64,000 nt of DNA. It comes from Bugula neritina (taxonomy: Eukaryota; Bryozoa; Gymnolaemata; Cheilostomatida; Bugulidae). The notes beneath the pieces were generated by a model, which saw nothing but the letters and a program-made list of their open reading frames with translations, had not been told where the DNA came from and did no database searches. The DNA is taken from the NCBI GenBank assembly GCA_964035545.1, contig OZ037769.1, positions 10,170,633-10,234,632 on the forward strand, read 5' to 3'. Shown piece by piece: positions 23,401 through 31,857 of the stretch; position 1 is the first letter of the stretch, and each line of letters opens with the position of its first letter. Made by a program: the position numbers and the translations under genes.

Positions 23401-24465
23401 GGTGAAAGGGTTGATGCACTGTACGAGGAGTTCTCCCTGGCAGTCTAGCCGATTTAGGCTGTTTGCCAACTGGATCCCTCCTGGCATTCCTTCTACCAGT
23501 CCCAGTCCAGCTATCCTCTTGCAGTTGACCTTGCAGCGGAGGGTAGCCTGGGACCGTCTGGGTACAGTGCAGTTGTGCACTATTTGGACCCCACTTACCA
23601 AGGGTCTACCGAACTTGTCGACGCAGACAAGTTCCTTGCCAGCCATCACCAACGCAGAATTCTGGAAGTCTATGCGACACTGGTGTTTCTCCAGAAACGG
23701 CATGCCCAGAATTGCGTCCTCCTTCAGATGGCTGACAATAAAGGTCTCGTGGATCGCCTGATCCCGGACCTGTCCATGTAGTGTAAGGACGCCGTAGAAG
23801 GGAATGCATGATCCGTCCGCCAACGTACCATGCGCCCCCTCATACGGCTCGAGACTGGCCCTCACGTGGGCCCCAACGGTGTCAAACAGGCGCCGACTCA
23901 GCAGGTTGGTAGTACAACCGGTGTCCAACAGGAAGGTGGCAGCTTTTCCCGCAATCTTCCCGGGTAGGAAGTAGCTGCTTCCATATGGCTGGACACTTTT
24001 AGGCTGGTCGGCCTCTGTGGGTGACACCTCCTGGGTTACCACGTGGGGTCGCCTCCTTGTCTTCGCGACAGCGGGGGTTTTTAGAGGTCTAGAAGGTAGC
24101 TTGGGAAACTCTTGCGAGTAAGCTGGATCTTCTTCTATGACCTCGTGGGTTAACCCCGCGAACCGGTTGTGGAGTGGCCAGGCAGGAGGTTCGGGAAAAC
24201 CTTGCGGTCTCCGAGGTCTCCGGGGTGCCTGCCACCCCGTGTCAGCTGGCTCCCTCCGAGTACTGCTTGGCATGGCTGGAGGTCTAGGTGGGCCTCTAGG
24301 CCCCCTTCTCTGAGGACTAGGCCGTCTGAGGTTGGCCGCTTTGTCCATCGTTCCTCCAGATGCGTCCAGTGTACTCCTGGGTGGGAGGTTTGACCTGGGC
24401 TCACGGTTGGCGGAATCTACCGTGAGCCTCCGGCGTTTAAAGGTAGTTTTCCCTTTTGGGGACAA
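20437..24465 (-). pseudogene. E3 Pol: protease, RT, RNase H, integrase; RT active site altered
   Basis: A 1,342-aa frame in canonical Ty3/gypsy order. Protease has DTG at residues 181-183 (LLDTGC). RT is of the form FCVDYRRLNSV ... LPFGLTSAPATFQRL, but the box normally YLDD reads YLDG (residues 611-614; the Gly codon is 22,624-22,626), removing a catalytic aspartate. RNase H (DTDASDHNVGAVLSQ), the integrase HHCC region (HKQAHSG ... CEVCQ) and the D, D, E core are all readable, followed by a GPY/F-type module (KLQPKFLGPYCIIKVLPN). A stop at 20,437 cuts off the tail. It overlaps the preceding Gag frame by about 50 bp in another frame, so a frameshift may be normal for expression. Confidence 0.88.
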
Positions 24466-24620
24466 CGCCGCTGGACGTGACCCAAGGCGCTACACCCCCA
24501 GCATGTGGGTTGGTTCAGCCTGGTTGGGTTAGTCCGAGTATCGGTCGTCCTCCTGCCTCCCTGTTGCTGTTGCAGACTCGCTACTTCCAGTTGCAGGCCT
24601 TTCACCATGTCTACCAACAT
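24417..24620 (-). pseudogene. E3 Gag nucleocapsid end with CCHC zinc knuckle
   Basis: A short frame containing a coiled leader (MVKGLQLEVASLQQQQ) and one zinc knuckle, CWGCSALGHVQRRC (C-x2-C-x4-H-x4-C). It belongs to the same Gag as the next ORF but is separated by a one-base frame change near 24,690. It overlaps the start of Pol. Confidence 0.75.
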
Positions 24621-24648
24621 GGTGATCTGCGAGGAAGAGGGTGCAGGG

Positions 24649-25308
24649 TCAGCAACAGTGGCAACTGTGGCTTCTTCTTCTTTGGCCGCCTCTTCCCTCT
24701 TCCACTTGACTTGCTGTGAAGTCGGCTCTGTGGGGGTTGTCTACCTGATAGTAGGACCGGCCCATCGCTAGAGCTTCCTCGATCGTGGAAATCTTGGCGG
24801 CCAGGTAATGCTTCTGTAGAGCGCTGTCATTGATAGTACTGAAGAAGGCCTCGTAGACTAGCTCCCGCCGCTCATCTAGAGCGATTCGGCTGTATGCTAT
24901 CAATGCCAGTCTTTCAATGGCGTTAGCATGGTCTTGAAGCGAGGTCCTTCTGTCCCTCTTCATGTTCTGAAGTTTGGTTCGGGCTTCTCTAGCAGTCAGA
25001 CCGAACCGTGTCCGGAGTGCCTGATAGATCTGCCCAACATTCTCCCCGACAGCGTAGTTCTTAGCTGATCCAGTCAGGCATGACCGCAGCTGTAGAAGAC
25101 GTACCGGTGCCGGCCATGCGGCGAGGGTAGCAACATCTTCAAATTCTTTGATGAACTGCTCTACGTCGCAGTCCCCTCCAAAAATCGGCGGCTGAAGGCG
25201 ATACCTGTCGAGAGGTAGTGCCGGGTTAGCCGGGCCGATTGCCCGGAGGGCGGTTACTAGGCTCTCCAGGGTGAGAGCCTCTCCTCCATTTTCTGGTGCC
25301 CTTGACAT
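24649..25308 (-). pseudogene. E3 Gag capsid region
   Basis: A 219-aa frame from ATG 25,308. It contains a typical Ty3/gypsy capsid stretch (DVEQFIKEFEDVATLAAW ... LLQLRSCLTGSAKNYAVG) and the TSLQDHANAIERLA helix also seen in E1. The last residues after FTASQVEE are out of frame because of a one-base change in a GGAAGAGGGAAGAGG-like run. Compared with E1, this is the same Gag type. Confidence 0.82.
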
Positions 25309-25352
25309 CTGGCTAGCTCCTTGTCTCTTCCAAGGGCTGCCTGACTATTCTG

Positions 25353-25370
25353 ATCCCACCGCTGCCACCG
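25353..25370 (-). promoter_or_regulatory. E3 primer-binding site (tRNA-Leu)
   Basis: ATCCCACCGCTGCCACC on the plus strand matches the tRNA-Leu(AAG) 3' end. The last base before the LTR is changed. It is adjacent to the 5' LTR at 25,372. Confidence 0.85.
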
Positions 25371-25753
25371 ATGTAGTAGTTTTGTGGGTGATAGAATGAA
25401 ATCAGGCAGAGAACATAACTCCTTGTTATAGAAGAGACAAGAGAGAGAGGTTGCCGTGTGCTTGCAGTACTTTATTGTAGCAGTGAGAAGTGTCCAGTGT
25501 GAGCTCCAGTCCGCAAGTGACTGAAGCTCTAAAATGCGTGTCCTTTTATACTGGTAGAACAAAGGACCTCTAGAACCTTCCACCGACAGCGGGCCGATGT
25601 TCGGCAGGGGATACCGACATGACGAATGTCGGTAACCGACACTGGAAATATCGGTAACCGACATTCGGTCTGCCTGCATCCACCTGCCGAAATCGGTCCA
25701 ACTGTCGGTTTACATGAATCAACAAAAATGAACCCAACCAAGTGTATGCGTAT

Positions 25754-26096
25754 TGTTGTGAGTTTTAGCACAATTATCAAGCGTGGATTGTCTGCGTATT
25801 TAGTTTCAATTTAACTAGCAACTACTAACAGAGCTTGCGTACGATAACCTTTATTTAATTCGATAAACATAATTATAACAGTATGTCAAAACCACAATAC
25901 ATCAATCAATTATAAACACGTCTAGCTACTACGAGCCCCTGCTCTCAACAACATGGTTTCTGCTAACTAACCCGCGAACAGTCACTTGACCGGAACCTTG
26001 CCTTCCGGTCCTTCTGATTGGTTGGTAGAACATAGTTATAAGTATTCCAATGCAGGAGGAGACAAATGCATTATTATGCTACGTAATCCCATTACA
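25754..26096 (-). repeat. E4 3' LTR (343 bp)
   Basis: In element sense it starts TGTAATGGGATTACG and ends ACTCACAACA. It matches 29,645-29,987. Confidence 0.95.
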
Positions 26097-26135
26097 CCGC
26101 CCCCACCAGCAGAAAGCCATACTTTCTGATAAAAA
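26097..26135 (-). promoter_or_regulatory. E4 polypurine tract and adjoining hairpin
   Basis: In element sense CTGGTGGGGGCGG abuts the LTR. Immediately upstream is a perfect CAGAAAG/CTTTCTG 7-bp stem with a 5-nt loop, like that of E2. Confidence 0.75.
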
Positions 26136-26365
26136 CAGAAATAGTATAATAATGCAAAAATAACATAAGTCAAGAAAATCCACAAAGAGAAAGAAGAGAA
26201 ATACCAAATGTATGATAATATAAGTAAGATAACGGATGGCCAGCGTACCACTGGCCAGCTATAAAGAGAGAGTCCTGGATCGTAGGTCTTTAGCAGTCAA
26301 GCATTTGCATGATCACAACGTAGTATCCCGGGAACATGCGGGGTGGAATTGCCAACTGTCAGCTC

Positions 26366-27037
26366 CTATTTTTGTAGGGACTGGATCCGGTGACGTGCTT
26401 GCCGTGCACGTAGTCTACGCTTAAGGCGTCCCACTGAGCCCTTTAGTTCATTAAGGCTCACTGAAGTGCTGAGTAAGTCGGGAGCCAACTGGGTGAATTC
26501 ATCTTGCAGCCGTAAGAGTCTTTCTTCAATGGTTGCTAGCCGGGTAGGTCTGGGTGGAGTTGGCGTCGCCTCCTCTGGGGAGTCTGATGCTTCCATAGGG
26601 GTATTATCTAGCCGCGGTATGATTGCGGCGACCGTTTTCACCATAGGGGACTTCTGACGGGCGGCTGTTAGCAATGTATAAAATCCGGAGGATAATGCGG
26701 CCCAGGTTAAAGCCTTCTTAACTACTGGTTTGACCGCTTCTAGGTATTTATCGTAGTTGTCCGCGTCTACTACATAGCCTTCGCCCGCGAAACAGTCCAT
26801 CATATGAGCCACGACGGGGTATGGGTACACGTCGTGAAATCCACACGGACAGAACCGTAGCAGGAAGTGTGCATTCACATGCAGCCGTAGTCCTTGGTGT
26901 GAGGGAAGCTCTTCGTAACACATGTGGCAGGTGTTTTGTGACCTACTCGGTCCCCAGGCTTCTTCAATCTGCCGCTCCGTTCGTCGCGACACCCATCTGT
27001 GTCTTCGACGCAGCACCGCGGGCAGTCCGTTGTCCAT
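26366..27037 (-). CDS. E4 accessory ORF: C2H2 zinc-finger protein (about 223 aa)
   Basis: Starts at ATG 27,037 (the frame is open further upstream to 27,148). The finger pair follows the same plan as in E2: C-x2-C-x12-H-x3-H (CHMCYEELPSHQGL...), then FCPCG...H-x3-C. A matching tail follows (GYVVDADNYDKYLEAVKP). A C-terminal basic helical stretch (SVGRLKRRLRARQARHR) could bind nucleic acid or act as a nuclear signal. It lies between the pol remnant and the 3' LTR. It is intact although the enzymes of E4 are gone. Function is unknown; nucleic-acid binding is inferred. Confidence 0.78.
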   Translation of the reverse strand: MDNGLPAVLRRRHRWVSRRTERQIEEAWGPSRSQNTCHMCYEELPSHQGLRLHVNAHFLLRFCPCGFHDVYPYPVVAHMMDCFAGEGYVVDADNYDKYLEAVKPVVKKALTWAALSSGFYTLLTAARQKSPMVKTVAAIIPRLDNTPMEASDSPEEATPTPPRPTRLATIEERLLRLQDEFTQLAPDLLSTSVSLNELKGSVGRLKRRLRARQARHRIQSLQK

Positions 27038-27422
27038 TTCCGGTCCGTTATCCAAGGAGGAGAGAGAGTGTAGATCCTGTGACCCAGAGTTGGTCGATCG
27101 AGTGTGATCTGCAAGAGTATAACAGTGTAGAGTGTACACTGAGTACAACCGGCGTATACAGCCTGGTGGGTACTTAACTCAATTAGACACTCGTGAGACT
27201 CAGTTAATGAATAGTTGATCGAAAACACACACTGCTGTAACAGACTGTTAAGTCTTAGAGTCAATGTGAATTCTCACCACTAAAAATCATTACCGAGTCT
27301 CCAGCTTACTCTATTATAGTTAAGCTGATTAATACAGTTTAGCCCTCGTACCAAAAACATAACTAACTCACCCCTCGATTCTTGGCAAGCCATTGTGAAT
27401 GAGAGTGGTATGTTTATGAATT

Positions 27423-28271
27423 CTACGTACGTCTACTCAAAGCTGTATTAATGTGATGAAAGAGCGAGCAGCGTGGTTGTGAAACGTGACTATGACTTAT
27501 TACCTCCGGCGTATGAATCTTATTTGAATCTCCGCCGAGGCAAAAGTTGATATTTTCGTGGTGCTCACAACTCCCACGCTCTGCTCTCTTCTCCTCGCGG
27601 CTTCTCGTAGGACGTTTGACCGCGCCCTGAACGGAACGTGGTAAGTCCTTGCGATACGCGGGGCCTGGCTTAGGACACCGTTTCCAAGGTGTCGTCACTA
27701 ACCAAGGCGGTTTACGCACCCGTGGACGGTCACGTCTCTTGGGTGGTGCTTCCAGCCAGTTTGTGACAAATGGAGCTTTCCTAGCATCTCCGTTCGGAGC
27801 CTGGGGAAGTGTTATCTCTAGCCATGGTGGTTTACGCACCCGTGGACGGTCACGTCTCTTGGGTGGTGCTTCCAGCCAATTTGTAACAGATGGAGCTTTC
27901 CCAGTACTTCCGCACGGAGCCCCTCCCTTGGGGGGTTTTTGCACTTCCAGGTCGGTTCCTGACCTAGGAAGTGGCGGTGGCGGCTTGCACGCTAACGGCG
28001 GTGAGCGCACTTCCCTGGACGGGGGTGGCTTTTCCTGCCTCGCCACTGTTTTGGGTTGCATCCTAGGCGGTTTGTCAACCAGGTTAGCAGTCTCCGTCTG
28101 CCCGGGTTTTTCTGCACTTTGCCTTCGCCGCCCTACCTCCTCAGTAGGGGGGGCCGTGCTTACTGACCCGGCAGACTCCGCACTGCCCAACGCTGTGTCG
28201 TACATCACGCTCCATGTGAGGCCAATACCACCAGAGTTGTAGTTCGGTAAACACCTGTTGGGCTCCCCCAT
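27423..28271 (-). pseudogene. E4 proline-rich integrase-tail ORF with internal duplication
   Basis: This frame overlaps the preceding one by about 130 bp. It begins with residues resembling the end of the integrase zinc region, then becomes proline/arginine-rich. A 120-bp unit containing NWLEAPPKRRDRPRVRKPPW occurs twice in tandem (about 27,700-27,935). The end carries CEHHENINFCLGG, which aligns with the Cys/His cluster at the E2 Pol C-terminus. Parts are frame-shifted relative to a normal Pol, so it may be a relic. Confidence 0.55.
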
Positions 28272-29610
28272 GAGCCTGTTGGTGTACCTCTTCTATCAAC
28301 TCTTGGCGGATGGCGGCAAGACAGAGGGTCCTCTCCTGGTCTGGCTGGTGGTGGTTATCGGCCAAAGATATGGTCAGTAGACCATCCGGCCCGATCCGCA
28401 GTGCGTTCCACTGTCGGCAGTACAGCTGCCACTCAGGGCAGCCCTGCTCCCGTTGTCTGTCACTGGGTCGTCGCCCTTCCCGTTTCATTCGATAGACGTC
28501 GGCTACCACCCCCGGAATAATTTCCTGGAGGTGTCCTAGCTCCTTGACGCCATCGGTTGAGACAGGTTTGGCGGGGGGGGGGGGGGGGTCCCGTGCCACC
28601 TCTGGGGGCATGTCAGGATTCCCAAGGTGAGGTGTAATCTCGGTTTTGTGTATTGACGTGGCCGTTTCCGGGCGCTGTTCGTCATCCACGCAACCGGCTG
28701 ATGTTCTCCCACGGGTCTCCTGGCTGTGGGGTGAGGCAGTCCTTCGCCCGTAGGGCGGCTTCTCTAGAGGACTTTTCATCGAGGTTTCCCGCGATGGCCT
28801 GCTGTTATCTTCTTGAACAGAAGGAGTACAGCTTGGTGGAGAGGTGGGTGGTAGGCTCACTGGTTCAGAGGGGGAGTGGAGGCATGGCACCGGGGTCTTT
28901 CCTTTCCGTGTCAGCTGGTTAGAGCTGCGGACAGGTGGGACTTTCGGGTGCGCGCTCTCTACAGCTCCCGGCCTGGAGGTACGGCCACCGTCTACCTTGC
29001 GGTGGACGGTGTCCCGGGAGTGGCCAGGCATAGTGCAAGTACGTACTACCGGCTCTTCTCCCGTTAGGGGACGGCTATGGACCTGCCGCGAAGGGGAAGA
29101 CGGCGCCCCGTACGGCGTCTTCGTCTTCTCCCTCGCAGTGTCTGAGGTCGACAGCCCATCGAGTCCGTCTCGGAGTGGCTCCCGGCGGTGCGGCTTGGGT
29201 CTAGTTTCCCTTCGAGGCTTCTTCGCCGGCCCGCAGGGTGCGGGGGCCGTGGAGGGCTCCATGTCCATGGTGGAGATGCCAAAACGGGCCCGCAGGGAAG
29301 CGAAGATACTGGCCACGTCAGTTCCCTCGCCGCATGGCTTGGCCTTGTCCGCCAACGCTGTCCTAAGCTTGAGCAACGCCATTCTTGGTGGCCACCGTGC
29401 AAAATTCCGCAGATCTTGAAAAGTTTGAATGAATTGTTCTACTGATTCTTTACCTGTAAAGGTGGGTGTCTTCAGCCGATATATAGTCTCCTCGAATCTT
29501 ATAACAACTCTCACCATATCCCAGACTGCGGGGTCTACAGGCGTGACAATGTCATCTTCCTCCTCTTCACTTAGTGGCATGAGTAGTTCCGTAGCTCTTT
29601 CTTTTGCCAT
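28141..29610 (-). CDS. E4 Gag-integrase chimeric ORF (489 aa)
   Basis: An uninterrupted frame from ATG 29,610. Residues about 40-115 are Gag capsid-like (LKTPTFTGKESVEQFIQTF ... RARFGI). The middle is a low-complexity proline/serine/arginine-rich region in which short echoes of normal pol-linker sequence appear. Residues about 375-489 resemble the integrase N-terminal zinc region (QQAHGG ... LWWYWPHMERDV ... CGVCRVSKHG). Protease, RT, RNase H and the integrase D,D,E core are missing. The long open frame over a fused structure is notable but expression is unproven. Confidence 0.7.
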   Translation of the reverse strand: MAKERATELLMPLSEEEEDDIVTPVDPAVWDMVRVVIRFEETIYRLKTPTFTGKESVEQFIQTFQDLRNFARWPPRMALLKLRTALADKAKPCGEGTDVASIFASLRARFGISTMDMEPSTAPAPCGPAKKPRRETRPKPHRREPLRDGLDGLSTSDTAREKTKTPYGAPSSPSRQVHSRPLTGEEPVVRTCTMPGHSRDTVHRKVDGGRTSRPGAVESAHPKVPPVRSSNQLTRKGKTPVPCLHSPSEPVSLPPTSPPSCTPSVQEDNSRPSRETSMKSPLEKPPYGRRTASPHSQETRGRTSAGCVDDEQRPETATSIHKTEITPHLGNPDMPPEVARDPPPPPAKPVSTDGVKELGHLQEIIPGVVADVYRMKREGRRPSDRQREQGCPEWQLYCRQWNALRIGPDGLLTISLADNHHQPDQERTLCLAAIRQELIEEVHQQAHGGAQQVFTELQLWWYWPHMERDVRHSVGQCGVCRVSKHGPPY

Positions 29611-29625
29611 TCTGATATACGCATA

Positions 29626-29643
29626 ATCCCACCGCTGCCACCA
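29626..29643 (-). promoter_or_regulatory. E4 primer-binding site (tRNA-Leu, perfect)
   Basis: The plus strand reads ATCCCACCGCTGCCACCA, an exact match to the 3' terminal 18 nt expected for tRNA-Leu(AAG) with CCA, one base from the LTR. Confidence 0.9.
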
Positions 29644-29644
29644 C

Positions 29645-29987
29645 TGTTGTGAGTTTTAGCACAATTATCAAGCGTGGATTGTCTGCGTATTTAGTTTCAA
29701 TTTAACTAGCAACTACTAACAGAGCTTGCGTACGATAACCTTTATTTAATTCGATAAACATAATTATAACAGTATGTCAAAACCACAATACATCAATCAA
29801 TTATAAACACGTCTAGCTACTACGAGCCCCTGCTCTCAACAACATGGTTTCTGCTAACTAACCCGCGAACAGTCACTTGACCGGAACCTTGCCTCCCGGT
29901 CCTTCTGATTGGTTGGTAGAACATAGTTATAAGTATTCCAATGCAGGAGGAGACAAATGCATTATTATGCTACGTAATCCCATTACA
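29645..29987 (-). repeat. E4 5' LTR (343 bp)
   Basis: Partner of 25,754-26,096 with one difference. It is followed on the plus strand by the GTAT duplication and the rest of the E3 LTR. Confidence 0.95.
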
Positions 29988-30879
29988 GTATTGTAACTTG
30001 TAATTGGGGGAAAGGGGATTAACTATTTACTATGTTAAAAGCTCAACATTAGCCATAGTGTTTAAGGTATTAGAAAGTTACGCTACATAATTAACTATAA
30101 TTACAGTATTTAGAAAAATAGCCATAAGTAATGTGTCAAGGGGGATAACTCTTAATATTTACCACAGTATTTTGTGTAGAATGGTTATTGCAAGCATTAT
30201 TCAATTCATATTCACATTGTAATCACAGGGAAGCTTCAACTTTATAGCTTTGTATTTACGTGCATGATTGAGTTTTAATTTTCTTAAAATTTTATGTGCA
30301 TAAAAAATGTGTTTAAAAACTTTACCAATAAACATAACTAAAAAAATGTACACATAAAATAGAAAAAAAATAAAATAACAAAAGTGACAAAATTTTCCCC
30401 ATATAACTTATATAAACTCGCGGTACCAATCTCGGCATAATGGCGCCCATATGATTCCGTAAGATTACCTAATGTCAACACTCCTAATATATACCACTCT
30501 GACTTGACGCTGCTTATAAAATCATTTTAGTATCTACGCTATTATATGATTAAATAATTATTTATAACAATTGTTCAAACTTGTAGCGGTTCGTCAAACT
30601 TTTTGTGTAGGTGGCAACTCAGAATCGCTAGTAATTAAATCAATTAACAAAGTACTAGTAAGTATAATTTAGTAATTAGACTAATACTAATAGTAATAGC
30701 TTTAAGTTTAAAAGTTGATTCATAATATTAATTATAATATTAATCATAATGATAATGAAAATGTCGATCACTCGATGTTGATTAAATTTAATATTAATAT
30801 AAAATTAAATATTAAAAATCATAAATGATGAATAATGAATTTAAATAATGATAATATCAATAACCAGACCAGTATTAGC

Positions 30880-31133
30880 ACTTGGTACTAATACTTATTC
30901 TACACTAGTATTAATAATGTAATACTAATGGTAATACTAATTTACTTATTTAGTAATACTAATACTAGTAGTAGTACTACTACTATACTAGTACGTAGTA
31001 CTAGTACTACTAGTACGTCTACTACTAGTACCACTATTACTACTAGTACTCCATCTACTGTACTACTACTAGTACTAGTAGTAGTACTATTACTTTTACT
31101 ACCAGTTACCACTACCACCACCACTACTACTAG

Positions 31134-31204
<71 letters not shown>

Positions 31205-31350
31205 GGCTTACTACTAGGCTTACTACTGCTGCTGCTGCTGCTGCTGCTGCCGCCGCCACCACTACTACTACACTACAGTACTACTACCACTAGTAATATT
31301 ATTAGTATTACTATTAGTATTAGTATAATTACTAGTAGTAGTAGGTTTGA
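30880..31350. repeat. Trinucleotide-repeat block (TAC/ACT family, then GCT)
   Basis: The block is built mostly from act/agt/tac triplets. A pure (TAC)n run lies at about 31,117-31,203 and eight GCT triplets at about 31,226-31,250. Long frames on both strands encode only poly-Thr, poly-Val or poly-Ala and are not genes. Flanks (30,530-30,880 and 31,350-31,857) are AT-rich and otherwise featureless. Confidence 0.9.
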
Positions 31351-31857
31351 TCATTTATAATAATAATTATTTATATAATATAATTATATAGAATCTTAAC
31401 AAGTAAACAATAACATTAACTGTATAAACTATAATCATAATGATAATCATCATCATTAATTTTTAATTCAATCGCTGAGTCTGATAATCATATTCATAGT
31501 GATATTGAAGGTGACTATGATCACTATGGTATTATAGTAATAGTAAACAGGCCATGATACTCGATCAGAATTGGTTAAGCACTGATTTAATGATTTGGTT
31601 TAACTTCGATCCAGCTCTGGTCTGCTACTAACTCATTTTAATAATTATACTACAAAGCGAGCACAGCTGTTCTGTTAATGCATTGAGTTTGCCATCACTC
31701 AAGAAATCCTAATTATTGACAAACATGCCTTTTTAAATGTTGCGTTGAGTTGTGTTTTCGTTGGCATCTCAATTTGTGACTTGAGATAAATTATTCATGT
31801 TTCAGCAAAAGTCTACAAATGCACCTGTGAGCGATTACACAAAGTTCCAATGCCATC

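Larger units (their letters stand above)
25754..29987 (-). mobile_element. E4: compact non-autonomous Ty3/gypsy element, 4.23 kb, minus strand
   Basis: Both LTRs are 343 bp and differ at one base by eye (ttccggtcc versus tcccggtcc). The target duplication GTAT is at 25,750-25,753 and 29,988-29,991. The element has a perfect tRNA-Leu primer-binding site, a polypurine tract, a Gag start, an integrase zinc-binding segment, a proline-rich tail and a zinc-finger ORF. Most of Gag, protease, RT, RNase H and the integrase catalytic core are absent. It must have been moved by proteins supplied in trans. Confidence 0.93.
18518..30166 (-). mobile_element. E3: Ty3/gypsy LTR element, minus strand, with E4 nested in its 5' LTR
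   Basis: The left LTR is 18,518-19,074 (557 bp). The right LTR is in two parts, 25,372-25,753 and 29,992-30,166, which sum to exactly 557 bp. The target duplication GTAT is at 18,514-18,517 and 30,167-30,170, and the flanks rejoin to the sequence expected from the opposite P arm. I count five differences between the LTRs, so it is older than E4. It has full-length gag and pol regions, but with a gag frameshift, a changed RT active site and a premature stop. Confidence 0.93.
25372..30166 (-). repeat. E3 5' LTR, interrupted by E4
   Basis: Segments 25,372-25,753 and 29,992-30,166 together match the E3 3' LTR end to end. The break occurs at gcgtat/tgtaac, where E4 is inserted with a GTAT duplication. 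Any E3 promoter in this LTR is therefore split. Confidence 0.93.
11110..30522. repeat. P: palindromic TIR element, about 1.5 kb, split by two LTR elements
   Basis: Four pieces form one element: 11,110-11,479, 17,719-18,517 (including the TA core) and 30,171-30,522. Read inward from each end, the arms are inverted copies, judged by eye to be about 75-85% identical over some 500 bp. Shared landmarks are ggtaccgcgagtttatataa (11,314 and complement near 30,410), aattaaaactcaatca, cacgtaaatacaaagctata and ctagtcttacatttatagca. Removing E2 and E3 restores continuous arms. No coding region was found. The class is unknown; a foldback or MITE-like element is the best guess. The left arm holds a smaller hairpin at about 11,140-11,230 with gtttgcggttctcg arms. 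Confidence 0.75.

Noticed and set aside
24417-24700. Programmed frameshift between the two E3 Gag segments
   Set aside because: The change lies within Gag before the zinc knuckle, where a shift is not expected. A simple one-base mutation is more likely. The separate 50-bp Gag-Pol overlap could still be programmed.
20727-24771. Plus-strand frames opposite E3, and similar ones opposite E2 and E4
   Set aside because: Shadows of GC-rich pol coding sequence on the other strand; none resembles a known domain.
30928-31293. Open frames of poly-Thr, poly-Val and poly-Ala on both strands
   Set aside because: They follow directly from the trinucleotide repeats and have no splice signals or complex sequence.
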